From: Chitinispirillales bacterium
GTDB taxonomy: Bacteria; Fibrobacterota; Chitinivibrionia; Chitinivibrionales; Chitinispirillaceae
Direction of reading: 5' to 3'
Assembly: GCA_031254105.1 (NCBI GenBank)
Contig: JAIRVB010000039.1
Location: 62,001 to 126,000, forward strand
DNA length: 64,000 nucleotides
Shown here: positions 44,240 through 52,330 of the stretch, one piece after another
Layout of the letters: every line of letters starts with the position of its first letter
Position numbering within the stretch: position 1 is the stretch's first letter
Translations under genes and position numbers: made by a program
Notes under the pieces: model-generated
What the model was told of the DNA's origin: nothing
Databases searched by the model: none
What the model saw: only the letters and a program-made list of their open reading frames with translations

Positions 44240-44655
44240 GACGTTATTTGAGTTTCGCATTTTTTTGCGCTGGTTTACTGCTCATGATATCCGGCTGCGC
44301 GTCTAGGGCGAGAGTTGTGGATATCAGCGGCTATTCTTTCGATGTATCTCCGGTTTATTTTTCAAAGAGCCCAAACATCAAAGTAGACTGCGGCGGGTCG
44401 AGGATGGAATTTCCGCTCTCTGCGCTCAGGAACGTAAAAATTGACCGTACACGAATAACTTCGATAGATGGCCGGTTATATTTTGGCGCTGAGATTGAGC
44501 TTAAAGATGGTAATATCTATGGTAAGTCACAGGATAAAGGACGCTGTTTTGTCTGCGCGGATAACGGAATCGCGGGAAGAAGTTCGAAGAGCGACTACTT
44601 CGTATCTTTTGACAAACTGAACGGTTTTACAGTTTTGGACAAAGATGATAAATGA
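44233..44655 (+). CDS. Small lipoprotein
   Basis: About 140 residues. It starts at GTG 44233 or TTG 44236, both served by GGGGG five to eight bases upstream and overlapping the end of the STAS gene. The signal peptide (LSFAFFCAGLLLMISGC) has lipobox ISGC. The body is beta-rich (YFGAEIELKDGNIYGKSQDK), unrecognised. Its stop overlaps the next start (44652-44655). Confidence 0.65.
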   Translation: MLRRYLSFAFFCAGLLLMISGCASRARVVDISGYSFDVSPVYFSKSPNIKVDCGGSRMEFPLSALRNVKIDRTRITSIDGRLYFGAEIELKDGNIYGKSQDKGRCFVCADNGIAGRSSKSDYFVSFDKLNGFTVLDKDDK

Positions 44656-45503
44656 AAATAAAACGCGTAAAAACTAAAAAAAAAGGATTATCGTTTACGG
44701 TCATCCTTATAAGCGGTATTTTTGCCTCAGTGCTGATCTTTGCTTCCGTTGTAACTCTTCGTTACATTCACGACAGCTTTACCCCAACAGTAAGCAGCTC
44801 CGAGCGCCTCTTGAGAAGGGGCAAGCCGCGGGAGGCTATGAGGGTTTTAAACAAATCAACTGCCGCAAAGCAAAATGACAGCAGGACACTTTTGCTTAGG
44901 GGTAAGATTCTGTTTTCTATTCTTATCGAGCAGCTGAAACAGGAGAAGTGGGGCAGTTATGGGGTTAATCCAAACAATTGGATCTCCCATCCGATGGCTG
45001 AGGAAGCGGAGAAATGTTTTCTTGAAGCAATGGAAAAATTACCCGATAACATAGAAGTCAGACAGGTGCTGGGAAATCTCTACAGAGAACAGGGACGGTT
45101 CGGCGAAGCGGAACTCGTGTTAAGGTCTGCCCTTAATCTTGACGAAAATGATGCCGAAACATATTTTGCCCTCGGACTCCTCTACGCCGAATCTGAGCGC
45201 TTTACAACAGCGGAAAAAACACTGCTAAAAGCCTGGGAGCTTGATAAAAACAGTTCAAAAATCGCCAAAAACATCGCTTATTTCTACCGCTACTACAAAG
45301 AAATCCCGGAATCGTCCATAGTATGGTTCAACCGCTACTTTGATTTAAACCCCAGAAGGGATACAGATATAAATCTTGCAAGAGCGGAACTTAATAACCT
45401 TCTCGAACGTTATTCTGAATTTGACAACCGTGATCCGCAGAGTACGCAGAGCGGGCTTAACCGAGGGGCTAACAGGAAGTTTTCTCCGAGGTTTAGCAGG
45501 TGA
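44652..45503 (+). CDS. Membrane-anchored TPR protein
   Basis: 283 residues with one N-terminal membrane helix (FTVILISGIFASVLIFASVV). TPR units follow near residues 60-215 (ALNLDENDAETYFALGLLYA; ESERFTTAEKTLLKAWELDK). The last 30 residues are basic and probably disordered. Likely a scaffold. It is translationally coupled to the lipoprotein before it, so STAS, lipoprotein and TPR form one unit. Confidence 0.78.
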   Translation: MKIKRVKTKKKGLSFTVILISGIFASVLIFASVVTLRYIHDSFTPTVSSSERLLRRGKPREAMRVLNKSTAAKQNDSRTLLLRGKILFSILIEQLKQEKWGSYGVNPNNWISHPMAEEAEKCFLEAMEKLPDNIEVRQVLGNLYREQGRFGEAELVLRSALNLDENDAETYFALGLLYAESERFTTAEKTLLKAWELDKNSSKIAKNIAYFYRYYKEIPESSIVWFNRYFDLNPRRDTDINLARAELNNLLERYSEFDNRDPQSTQSGLNRGANRKFSPRFSR

Positions 45504-45990
45504 GGCGGAGCATTGCCAGAGGAGGGGGGTTTATGGATTCCCGCCTTCACAGGAATGGCGGCGCAGGAGATACCATCCTGCGCATAACATCAGTTAATAA
45601 TTAATGAATTACGAAAAATAATCGTTTTCATAAATATAATTGCCTCAGAGTTTGATAATGATAAAACTATGGGATTGATAGCCATAATTCAGCCAAATGG
45701 GCAATTGTGGATAAAAATACCATGGGCTTTTTGTTGTATTACTGAGTACTTTTCATTTATGTATTAAGCCATCTATTTCCGCATCGCTTTTTGGTTGATG
45801 AGAGATAAATTTACAGATAGACTTTGCGGATCCTCATAAGTATCTTAAAATTCTCTCATATACTCCGCCAATAAGCGCCCCTCTCTGGCCCGCGATTTGC
45901 AAATCTTCCATTGTGGGATTTTCGAACCTGTTTATTTCGGCCAAGCCTGCAAGTTTATTATGGCGAAGCCAAAAGGGAGCATGTCCGTTT
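45504..45990. other. Intergenic region with small repeats
   Basis: About 490 bases without a supported gene. At 45530-45560 there is a TGGATTCCCGCCTTCACAGG-type inverted-repeat word, and at 45770-45785 a TATTTCCGCAT word of the GCGGAAATAA family. The leader of the following gene lies at its end. Nothing else is recognised. Confidence 0.45.
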
Positions 45991-47313
45991 ATGAAACACT
46001 ACGACCTCTTTGTTATTGGCAGCGGTTCCGGCGGTTGTGTGGCTGCCAATATCTGCCGCCGTGCGGGTTTTCGGGTGGGGATTGCGGAGAAGCGCAGCAT
46101 CGGGGGGATTGGCGCTGTAGCTCACAATAGTCCTCAAAAGAATTTGGTTGCCGCCGCGGAGATTGCGTACAGAGTTGGTTTGATGAATGGCAAAGGAATA
46201 AAGGGTGAGATTTCCGTTGACTGGGAACGGCTTAAGGGAGAGCGTTCCGAACAATCCGGTCTTGAGGAGGAATTACGCTCCTCAGGTATAGAAATTTACC
46301 GTGGATTCTGCCGTTTTAATGCCATGAATGTGCTTGAGGTGGCGGGAGAAAAGATTTACAGCCGCTTTATCCTTATCGCTGCGGGAGCCCGTCCGGTAAA
46401 GTTTTCTTTTGTCGGCAGCGAGCATCTTATTTCAAGTTGGCAGTTTATGAACATGCCCTCACTTCCCTCATCTATTGTATTTGTCGGCGGGGGGTATATC
46501 TCTTTTGAATTTGCTCATATTGCCGCGCGCGCAGGTTCCAAAGTCACTATTATTGAAGCGGCGCCGCGTCCGCTGCGCACGTTTGATGACCAGCTTGTGG
46601 ACATTCTTGTGCAGGAGAGCCGCGCTGCCGGTATAGAAGTTTTTACCGGCGCCCCGCTCACTTCCATTGAAAAGCAGGGTTCGCGTTTCAGAGTTCATGC
46701 CGGAGCGAACCGAATAGAGGCGGATCTTATTGTGCATGGGGCCGGCAGGGTGCCTGATATAGAGGAGTTGAATCTGGGCGCCGGCTATGTCAGTACAAAT
46801 GAACAGGGGATAGCGGTGAACCGCTACCTTCAGAGCGTAAGCAACCCGGCTGTATATATTGCGGGCGATGTTAATTCGACAGGAATACAGCTAAAGCCGG
46901 TGGCTGAGATGGAATCTGCCGCCGCAGCCAGCAACATGCTTTTAAGCAATAACGAAATGCCCGATTACAGCGCTGCCGCAAGAGCGCTTTTAACATCTCC
47001 GCCGCTTTGCGCTGTGGGAATGGGGGAGAAAGACGCGGCGCTTGAAAACATTCCGTTTGATATCAGTTTCTTTGATAATTTTTCAGACAGCAAAGCGGCT
47101 TGCGGAACCGAGTGCTCCCGTTTCGCCTTCAAGATAATTTCCGAAAAAGGCACGGGCAGAATTTTGGGGGCTCACATTTTGGGACATAACGCTCAGGAGG
47201 CGGTTAATGGATTTAGCATTGCCATCAGGGGAGGCTGTACGATAAAGGAGCTGAAAACATCCGCGCTGGCGTTTCCGTCCGTACTTTACAATGTGGTGAA
47301 CAGTATTAAATGA
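45991..47313 (+). CDS. Pyridine nucleotide-disulfide oxidoreductase homologue lacking redox cysteines
   Basis: About 440 residues from ATG 45991 (AAGGGAG upstream); the in-frame 26 residues before it look non-coding. FAD motif LFVIGSGSGGCVAANICRRA, NAD(P) motif SSIVFVGGGYISFEFAHIAA and second FAD motif AVYIAGDVNSTG are all kept, plus the dimerisation domain. But where the family has GGTCxNxGCxPSK this protein has GGIGAVAHNSPQK: both redox-active cysteines are absent, and the C-terminal HPT motif reads AFPSVLYN. It may be an NAD(P)H-dependent flavoprotein with another acceptor. Confidence 0.85.
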   Translation: MKHYDLFVIGSGSGGCVAANICRRAGFRVGIAEKRSIGGIGAVAHNSPQKNLVAAAEIAYRVGLMNGKGIKGEISVDWERLKGERSEQSGLEEELRSSGIEIYRGFCRFNAMNVLEVAGEKIYSRFILIAAGARPVKFSFVGSEHLISSWQFMNMPSLPSSIVFVGGGYISFEFAHIAARAGSKVTIIEAAPRPLRTFDDQLVDILVQESRAAGIEVFTGAPLTSIEKQGSRFRVHAGANRIEADLIVHGAGRVPDIEELNLGAGYVSTNEQGIAVNRYLQSVSNPAVYIAGDVNSTGIQLKPVAEMESAAAASNMLLSNNEMPDYSAAARALLTSPPLCAVGMGEKDAALENIPFDISFFDNFSDSKAACGTECSRFAFKIISEKGTGRILGAHILGHNAQEAVNGFSIAIRGGCTIKELKTSALAFPSVLYNVVNSIK

Positions 47314-47535
47314 TAGTTGGCGGTGACTAGAGAACAATTGAAAACAAGTTACTAATTGTCAGTTTCCAGTAATCAGCAAAACAAAAGAGAATGGTTTTTT
47401 ATGACGCCTTACAACTGGCAGCAGGAAAGATATAAAGTAGTAACCCAATATAACATTGTTTTTTATATAGATGTTTGCATTTTCGGCTGATACGTTTTTT
47501 AACTTTACTTTTAACTTTTTAAGAGGAGTGGCAGT

Positions 47536-48075
47536 ATGAAGAAGTTACTATGTGCTGCGGTTATGGTTGCTTGCGTGAGTTTTACGGCTGTGAGGGCGGA
47601 TATCAGTTCTAACGCTCTTGGATTACGTGGTATTTTGGGAGATGGTTACGGCGGCGAGCTTAACTATCAGAGAGCGATGGATCTTTACGGAGCGAAACGT
47701 CTTGAGGTTGGAGCAAGTTGGTTTGCGGATGATTTTGCTTTTAATGTTGTAGCTGCCGCAGCCCCTCAGTGGCACTGGAATATCAGCTCTGCTTTTGCCA
47801 GAGGCGGATTTAACTGGTATACCGGCCCCGCTGTTGCAATGGGCCTTTATGGTCTCAAAGAACAGAAAGCCGGTGGTGAAGTCACTGTAAAAGGGAAAAA
47901 TGAGATGTATCTGGGTGTTGGCGCTCAGCTTGGGGTAGAATACGATTTCAAAACTCTTGGCGTTCCCCTTAATCTGTCGCTTGATACACGTCCCATAATC
48001 GATTTCTTTCATCTTAAAGGTATGGGTGTGGGAGATATTCTTTACGGTTCCCTTTCTCTAAGGTATACTTTCTAA
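47536..48075 (+). CDS. Small outer-membrane beta-barrel protein
   Basis: 179 residues after AGAGGAGTGGCAGT. Signal peptide KKLLCAAVMVACVSFTAVRA. The mature part alternates as in an eight-stranded barrel (GYGGELNYQRAMDLYG; RLEVGASWFADDFAFNVVAA; MYLGVGAQLGVEYDFK) and ends in a typical outer-membrane insertion signal (YGSLSLRYTF, aromatic last residue). Function unknown; a terminator follows. Confidence 0.8.
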   Translation: MKKLLCAAVMVACVSFTAVRADISSNALGLRGILGDGYGGELNYQRAMDLYGAKRLEVGASWFADDFAFNVVAAAAPQWHWNISSAFARGGFNWYTGPAVAMGLYGLKEQKAGGEVTVKGKNEMYLGVGAQLGVEYDFKTLGVPLNLSLDTRPIIDFFHLKGMGVGDILYGSLSLRYTF

Positions 48076-48119
48076 ACTCTCCTACTATTAGTTTTGTACC
48101 GCAGTCCGTTTCTCTCTTG

Positions 48120-48152
48120 CCTTCCTGAGGAGTTGCCCCGGGAAGGTTTTTT
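48120..48152 (+). terminator. Rho-independent terminator after the barrel gene
   Basis: CCTTCC and GGAAGG arms around a 15-base loop, followed by TTTTTT, 45 bases past the stop codon. Confidence 0.75.
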
Positions 48153-48416
48153 ATTGTAAAAACTCATTCATAAACTGTATGACCCATTTTCATTTATTCC
48201 GCCGCCTGATAAACGCGCCCAATGTTCAATGTGATCGTCCGCGCGCTGCCCTGAGGTAAAACAGGTAACCGAAGGTTCTTGAATTTTTATACTTGCCTCC
48301 GCGGTACGCTAATTTTTCTTTGACTCCAATAAGTACAATAATTTATGTTATATAACATATTACTCTGTTTCTCAATGTTTCTCAATTAAAAACCTTGTAC
48401 TCTTGGAGGGTATCTC

Positions 48417-48860
48417 ATGAATGTCAGGAAGTTTGTTTGTACTGCGGTGTTGGCGGCGTTTACCTGCGTCAGCTTAAGCGGTTGTTACGGCAGCAATCAG
48501 TTGTTTAACAAAGTGCATACATGGAACGGTTCTTTGGGGGATAAGTTTATTAACTCCTTGGTTCATTTTGTTTTTTGGATTATTCCTGTTTACGAAATCT
48601 GTTTATTTGCCGATATCGTCATTTTAAACGTCATTGAATTTTGGACGGGTTCAAACCCTGTTGCGATGGGCGATACCTATGAGGAAACCGATGTGAACGG
48701 AAATAAAATATTTGCTGTAAGGAACGAAGATGGTACGCTTTCTGTAAACATGCTGGATGTTAATGGCAATAAGGCTGATTTTATATTGGAACGTGATGGA
48801 GATCTGATCCGCGCTGTTAATACTGAAGGTGTTGTTATAGCTTCACAAATAGTAAAATAA
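48417..48860 (+). CDS. DUF3332 family lipoprotein
   Basis: 147 residues after TTGGAGGG. Lipobox LSGC near residue 22. DUF3332 text: CYGSNQLFNKVHTWNGSLGD, FINSLVHFVFWIIPVYEICLF (a hydrophobic segment) and VILNVIEFWTGSNP. The rest is a small beta-sheet part (GNKIFAVRNEDGTLSVNM). Function of the family is unknown. Confidence 0.88.
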   Translation: MNVRKFVCTAVLAAFTCVSLSGCYGSNQLFNKVHTWNGSLGDKFINSLVHFVFWIIPVYEICLFADIVILNVIEFWTGSNPVAMGDTYEETDVNGNKIFAVRNEDGTLSVNMLDVNGNKADFILERDGDLIRAVNTEGVVIASQIVK

Positions 48861-48923
48861 ACGAATAAGGCAGCGGCCAAGGGCTGCCCTTCAAGTCAAC
48901 ATCATAAATCATGATTTTTTATT

Positions 48924-48958
48924 GTGGGACATGGCTCAATTCCGTGTTCCACTTTTTT
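48924..48958 (+). terminator. Rho-independent terminator after the DUF3332 gene
   Basis: An 11-base stem with two G-T pairs (GTGGGACATGG with CCGTGTTCCAC) followed by TTTTTT. A smaller GGCAGC/GCTGCC hairpin without T-run lies just before it at about 48869-48890. Confidence 0.82.
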
Positions 48959-49215
48959 AAACCATCGTGTGTTTTTATTTTGTAATAAATTTAATCTCCA
49001 GGGTCAAATTCCCCGAAGCTCTTGCTTCAGCTTTATTATTTTGTGATAAGATACAATATATTGCGCAAATTATTTATTGCCGTATTCTTTGTGTTTGACA
49101 GTTTTTCAGTGTCTTTTTCAGCGCTGGTTTTGCTGAAAGTAATATTCTTTTTTCTATAAATTATAGCAACAAATCCTGTCCGCATTTCAAATTTTGGTTC
49201 CGGTAGAACGAGATC
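48959..49215. other. Intergenic region between convergent genes
   Basis: AT-rich DNA between the terminator and the 3' end of nifU. No gene, RNA or repeat recognised. Confidence 0.4.
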
Positions 49216-50067
49216 TCAATTCTCGCCCACAAGTTTTACCATCAACTGATCGGAAACTTTCTCTTTAAGATTTTTCTCGACTACTGAAATAAGCGTCATA
49301 GATGAGAACGCGCACCCTGAGCAGCTTCCCTTGAACCGGATATAAACATCATTTCCATCAATATCTTCAAACTCACAGTCTCCGCCGTCGCGGGCTAAAA
49401 CCGGACGTACATCCTTTTCAATAACTTTGCGTATAAGGTCTATTTTCTGCAAAGTGGTGAGTTTTGCGGGTTTCCCCTGTTTTTTCTCACCGTTTTCTTT
49501 TTGCGAGATGTCTGTGATAATCAGCTGAATCTTTTCGTGGCAATGACCGCACGCTCCGCCCGCTTTGGTAAAGTTTGTCACATCTTCAAGTGTGTCCAAG
49601 CCGTTTTCTTTTACCGCTTTTTCTATCTCAAGGTCTGTGATATTGAAACATGTACATATAATCTGTCCCTCTTTTACTTCAGGAATCCGCTTCTTTCCCC
49701 CAGACTCATAATATGAAATAGCAGCCTGCAGGGCTTCCTGACCCATGACGCTGCAATGCATCTTTTCTCTTGGCAGTCCGCCAAGCGCGTCTGCGATCTC
49801 CTGATTGGTTATTTTTTTGGCTTCGTCAATGTTTTTACCCATGCACATTTCGGTGAGTACGCTCGCTGAGGCGATAGCGCTCCCGCATCCGAAAGTTTTA
49901 AACTTAATATCAGTTATATTTTTCTGTTCATCAAGCTTAAAGGTAAGGCGTAACGCGTCTCCGCAGCTTATGTTGCCAATCTCGCCGAGCCCATCCGGGT
50001 TGGTTATTTCACCGGTATTGCGGGGATTAAGATAGTGGTCTCTGACTTTGTCCGTATACTCCCACAT
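49216..50067 (-). CDS. nifU: NifU-type Fe-S cluster scaffold protein
   Basis: 283 residues in the full three-domain NifU order: IscU-like scaffold (residues 1-125) with ligand cysteines in ISCGD, FGCGS and HCSVM; a central BFD-like [2Fe-2S] domain (ICTCFNITDLEIEKAV...GGACGHC, about 138-180); and a C-terminal Nfu domain with CSGCAFSS (about 254-261). It assembles and transfers clusters. No nifS/iscS cysteine desulfurase gene is adjacent. It starts 11 bases after a DHH phosphoesterase gene. Confidence 0.95.
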   Translation of the reverse strand: MWEYTDKVRDHYLNPRNTGEITNPDGLGEIGNISCGDALRLTFKLDEQKNITDIKFKTFGCGSAIASASVLTEMCMGKNIDEAKKITNQEIADALGGLPREKMHCSVMGQEALQAAISYYESGGKKRIPEVKEGQIICTCFNITDLEIEKAVKENGLDTLEDVTNFTKAGGACGHCHEKIQLIITDISQKENGEKKQGKPAKLTTLQKIDLIRKVIEKDVRPVLARDGGDCEFEDIDGNDVYIRFKGSCSGCAFSSMTLISVVEKNLKEKVSDQLMVKLVGEN

Positions 50068-50078
50068 GTTTGCTTCCT

Positions 50079-51092
50079 TTACAGTAAAGATTCCTTGGGT
50101 GCGTCTTTTATATTAAAAATCTCTCTTATCGAGAGTTCGAGTTTCGCCAGAAGAATATTTATCTCTGTTTTGATGGGCAGCTGCCCTGCTGCCGCTCTTA
50201 AACGTCCGCCTCCGTTTCCTCCCATCGCGGCCGCGAGCCTTTGAGCCATAACCCCGGCTGAGTTACTTTTAGACCGTATCGAAAAGTACAGTTGATTTTT
50301 AAAAATTCCTGTACACACAGTCCATTCAAGTTTTTCAAGGCTGTGAATGAGGTCTGCCATTTCACTGATGTAATCAGGAGCTGTTACATTTCCAAGATGA
50401 GTGTATCCTACATTATCATAAGTTACAGCCGCGCCGGTTGCTCTGTTTAGCATGCGGAAGAATTCTACTTCACGGTCGGGATTCTGTATTTCGGATAAGA
50501 GCCTGTAATCCATAATGTCAAACATTAACCTGTAACACTCGATATCCCTGTCGCTTACGTTACGGCGCATGCCTCCTGTGTCGGCGTTTATGCCGTAAAA
50601 AAGCGCGGTGGCGAGTTTGGGCGGTACCGGGCATTTCGCTTCAATCAGATAACTGGTTACTATGGTGGTAGCAGCGCCGTAATTTTCGCGGATATCATAA
50701 AAAAACGGAGCGTCCGGGGGAGGAACATTATGGTGGTGATCGATAACCGCGTGAATGGCTATGTCCGGCGGCAAAGAGACGTTGCCCTGACCCGGATAGC
50801 AGTCAACAAGGACTATTTTGTCAAACTCAGTGATCTCGGTAAGTACAAACGGTATAATGTTGATATTCAGTAAACGGATCATCGCCCTGTTTTCCGCTCT
50901 GCCGATAAACCCCCCAAAAGAGATCACTGAAGAGGTTACCCCCCAAAACGAAAGCAGCTCGGAAATGCCGCACGCGGAAGCTAAACAGTCCGGATCAGGA
51001 TAATCATGAGTCAAAATAAGAACCGATGAGGCTGGCATAACAGCCTCACGGAACCCCCGCAGCTTATGGTTGTAACCGTATTTATCCCGCAT
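50079..51092 (-). CDS. DHH-family phosphoesterase (NrnA-like)
   Basis: 337 residues. DHH motifs: ILTHDYPDPDCLASACGI near residue 27, KIVLVDC near 95, VIDHHHNVPP near 120 and a DHHA1 C-terminus (WTVCTGIFKNQLYFSIRSKS). The glycine-rich substrate motif reads GGNGGGRLRAAAG instead of the common GGGGHxxAxG, so its His is missing. NrnA-type enzymes degrade nanoRNA and dephosphorylate pAp. Which activity remains is uncertain. Confidence 0.85.
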   Translation of the reverse strand: MRDKYGYNHKLRGFREAVMPASSVLILTHDYPDPDCLASACGISELLSFWGVTSSVISFGGFIGRAENRAMIRLLNINIIPFVLTEITEFDKIVLVDCYPGQGNVSLPPDIAIHAVIDHHHNVPPPDAPFFYDIRENYGAATTIVTSYLIEAKCPVPPKLATALFYGINADTGGMRRNVSDRDIECYRLMFDIMDYRLLSEIQNPDREVEFFRMLNRATGAAVTYDNVGYTHLGNVTAPDYISEMADLIHSLEKLEWTVCTGIFKNQLYFSIRSKSNSAGVMAQRLAAAMGGNGGGRLRAAAGQLPIKTEINILLAKLELSIREIFNIKDAPKESLL

Positions 51093-51429
51093 CAGTTCTC
51101 TGCCCTCTCCGTGCCCTGAAGGAACACCATATCTTTGCCCCGCCTGTTAGGTGCGGGGGTGGGAGGTATATATACATTAAAAATATGTAACTCCAGAGTA
51201 ACACCCGCGTCCCCTCTCCGAAATATACGAGCGGCTCGAAGTGTCAATGGTGGTTTTTCCCCGCCGTCTGAATATATTTTAAAAGATTCGATTCGGTAAT
51301 AGTTAATAATATAATTAATGATAAACTGGGTACTTACACAATTATCAGCTGACTTTGCCGTCCGCTTTTTGTTTTGGGTGACGCGGCTTTTGGCGCGTCT
51401 GCCTTATGTAAGAGATTGAGAAGATGTAG
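51093..51429. other. Divergent intergenic region
   Basis: About 340 bases between divergent genes. Contains a small CCCCGCCTGTTAGGTGCGGGG hairpin-like word at 51138-51160 and no gene. Promoters for both sides must be here but are not clear. Confidence 0.4.
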
Positions 51430-52161
51430 ATGAAATATGCTGTTATCTCCGATATACATGGTAATTTTGAAGCTCTTAATGCTGTACTCAAGGATATAAA
51501 AAAGCGCCGCGCCGATATTATTATCTGTTTGGGAGATGTTGTAGGCTATTACTCCGATCCAAAGTCCTGCATCGAATTAGTCAAGACCCACGCGGCTCAC
51601 TGTGTGGCCGGAAACCATGACTGCGCCGCTATAGGGATGACCGATACGAGCTGTTTTACCTACTACGCTTTTGCCGCAATAGAGTGGACGAGACAGCAAT
51701 TGGCGCAAAACGAAAAAGAATACCTGTTGTCGCTGCCTTTGACTTTTGAGCGGGATGACATGTTTTTCACTCACGCCTCACCGGCCGATCCGCGAAAATT
51801 CACCTATGTTTTTCCGGACAATGAAGATTCAATATCCGAAGTATTTAAAAATCTGACACACCATATAAGCTTTATCGGTCACACACACTGGCCGTTTATT
51901 TTGTTAAAGGAAGCGGACAAGGTAGTTCTTCACAGCGGATCAACTATAGAAATACGTGAGGAGTGCTCATATCTGATAAATGTCGGCAGCGTGGGCCAGC
52001 CGCGCGATTATGACCATCGATCCTGCTACGCTCTCTACGATACCAATAAAAGAACGTTGACGCTTCGCAGGGTCAAATATAATTACAGGGTAACGCAGAA
52101 GAAGGTACGGGAGAATAATTTGCCTGTGTTTCTTGCCGAACGGTTAGAAAAAGGGAGATGA
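51430..52161 (+). CDS. Calcineurin-like metallophosphoesterase
   Basis: 243 residues. The five metal-binding blocks are intact: AVISDIHGNFEAL, CLGDVVGYYSDP, VAGNHDCAA, FFTHASP and FIGHTHWP. This short class includes phosphodiesterases such as YfcE and diadenosine tetraphosphatase relatives. It likely cleaves a small phosphoester in the cytoplasm; the substrate is not determined. The start is the only good one and the protein is full length. Confidence 0.92.
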   Translation: MKYAVISDIHGNFEALNAVLKDIKKRRADIIICLGDVVGYYSDPKSCIELVKTHAAHCVAGNHDCAAIGMTDTSCFTYYAFAAIEWTRQQLAQNEKEYLLSLPLTFERDDMFFTHASPADPRKFTYVFPDNEDSISEVFKNLTHHISFIGHTHWPFILLKEADKVVLHSGSTIEIREECSYLINVGSVGQPRDYDHRSCYALYDTNKRTLTLRRVKYNYRVTQKKVRENNLPVFLAERLEKGR

Positions 52162-52164
52162 TGG

Positions 52165-52330
52165 TCAAATTACAAATCACAGATCACAAATTACAAATAA
52201 AACAGGGAGACCGAATTGCGGGGGCGGTCTGTGACGCCCGCACATCATGCGTCCGTACCTATAAGTATGGACACATCCGTGTAAGGACGGCGGGCAGTCT
52301 GCCGCTCGCAATTACAATAAAAACACAACC
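52165..52330. repeat. AATTACAAATAAAA-type dispersed repeat
   Basis: CAAATTACAAATCACAGATC then ACAAATTACAAATAAAA, and CAATTACAATAAAA before the next gene. Similar words occur at 2250-2280, 26262-26290, 26405-26445 and 26505-26530. It is a recurrent intergenic repeat of this genome. Confidence 0.5.
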
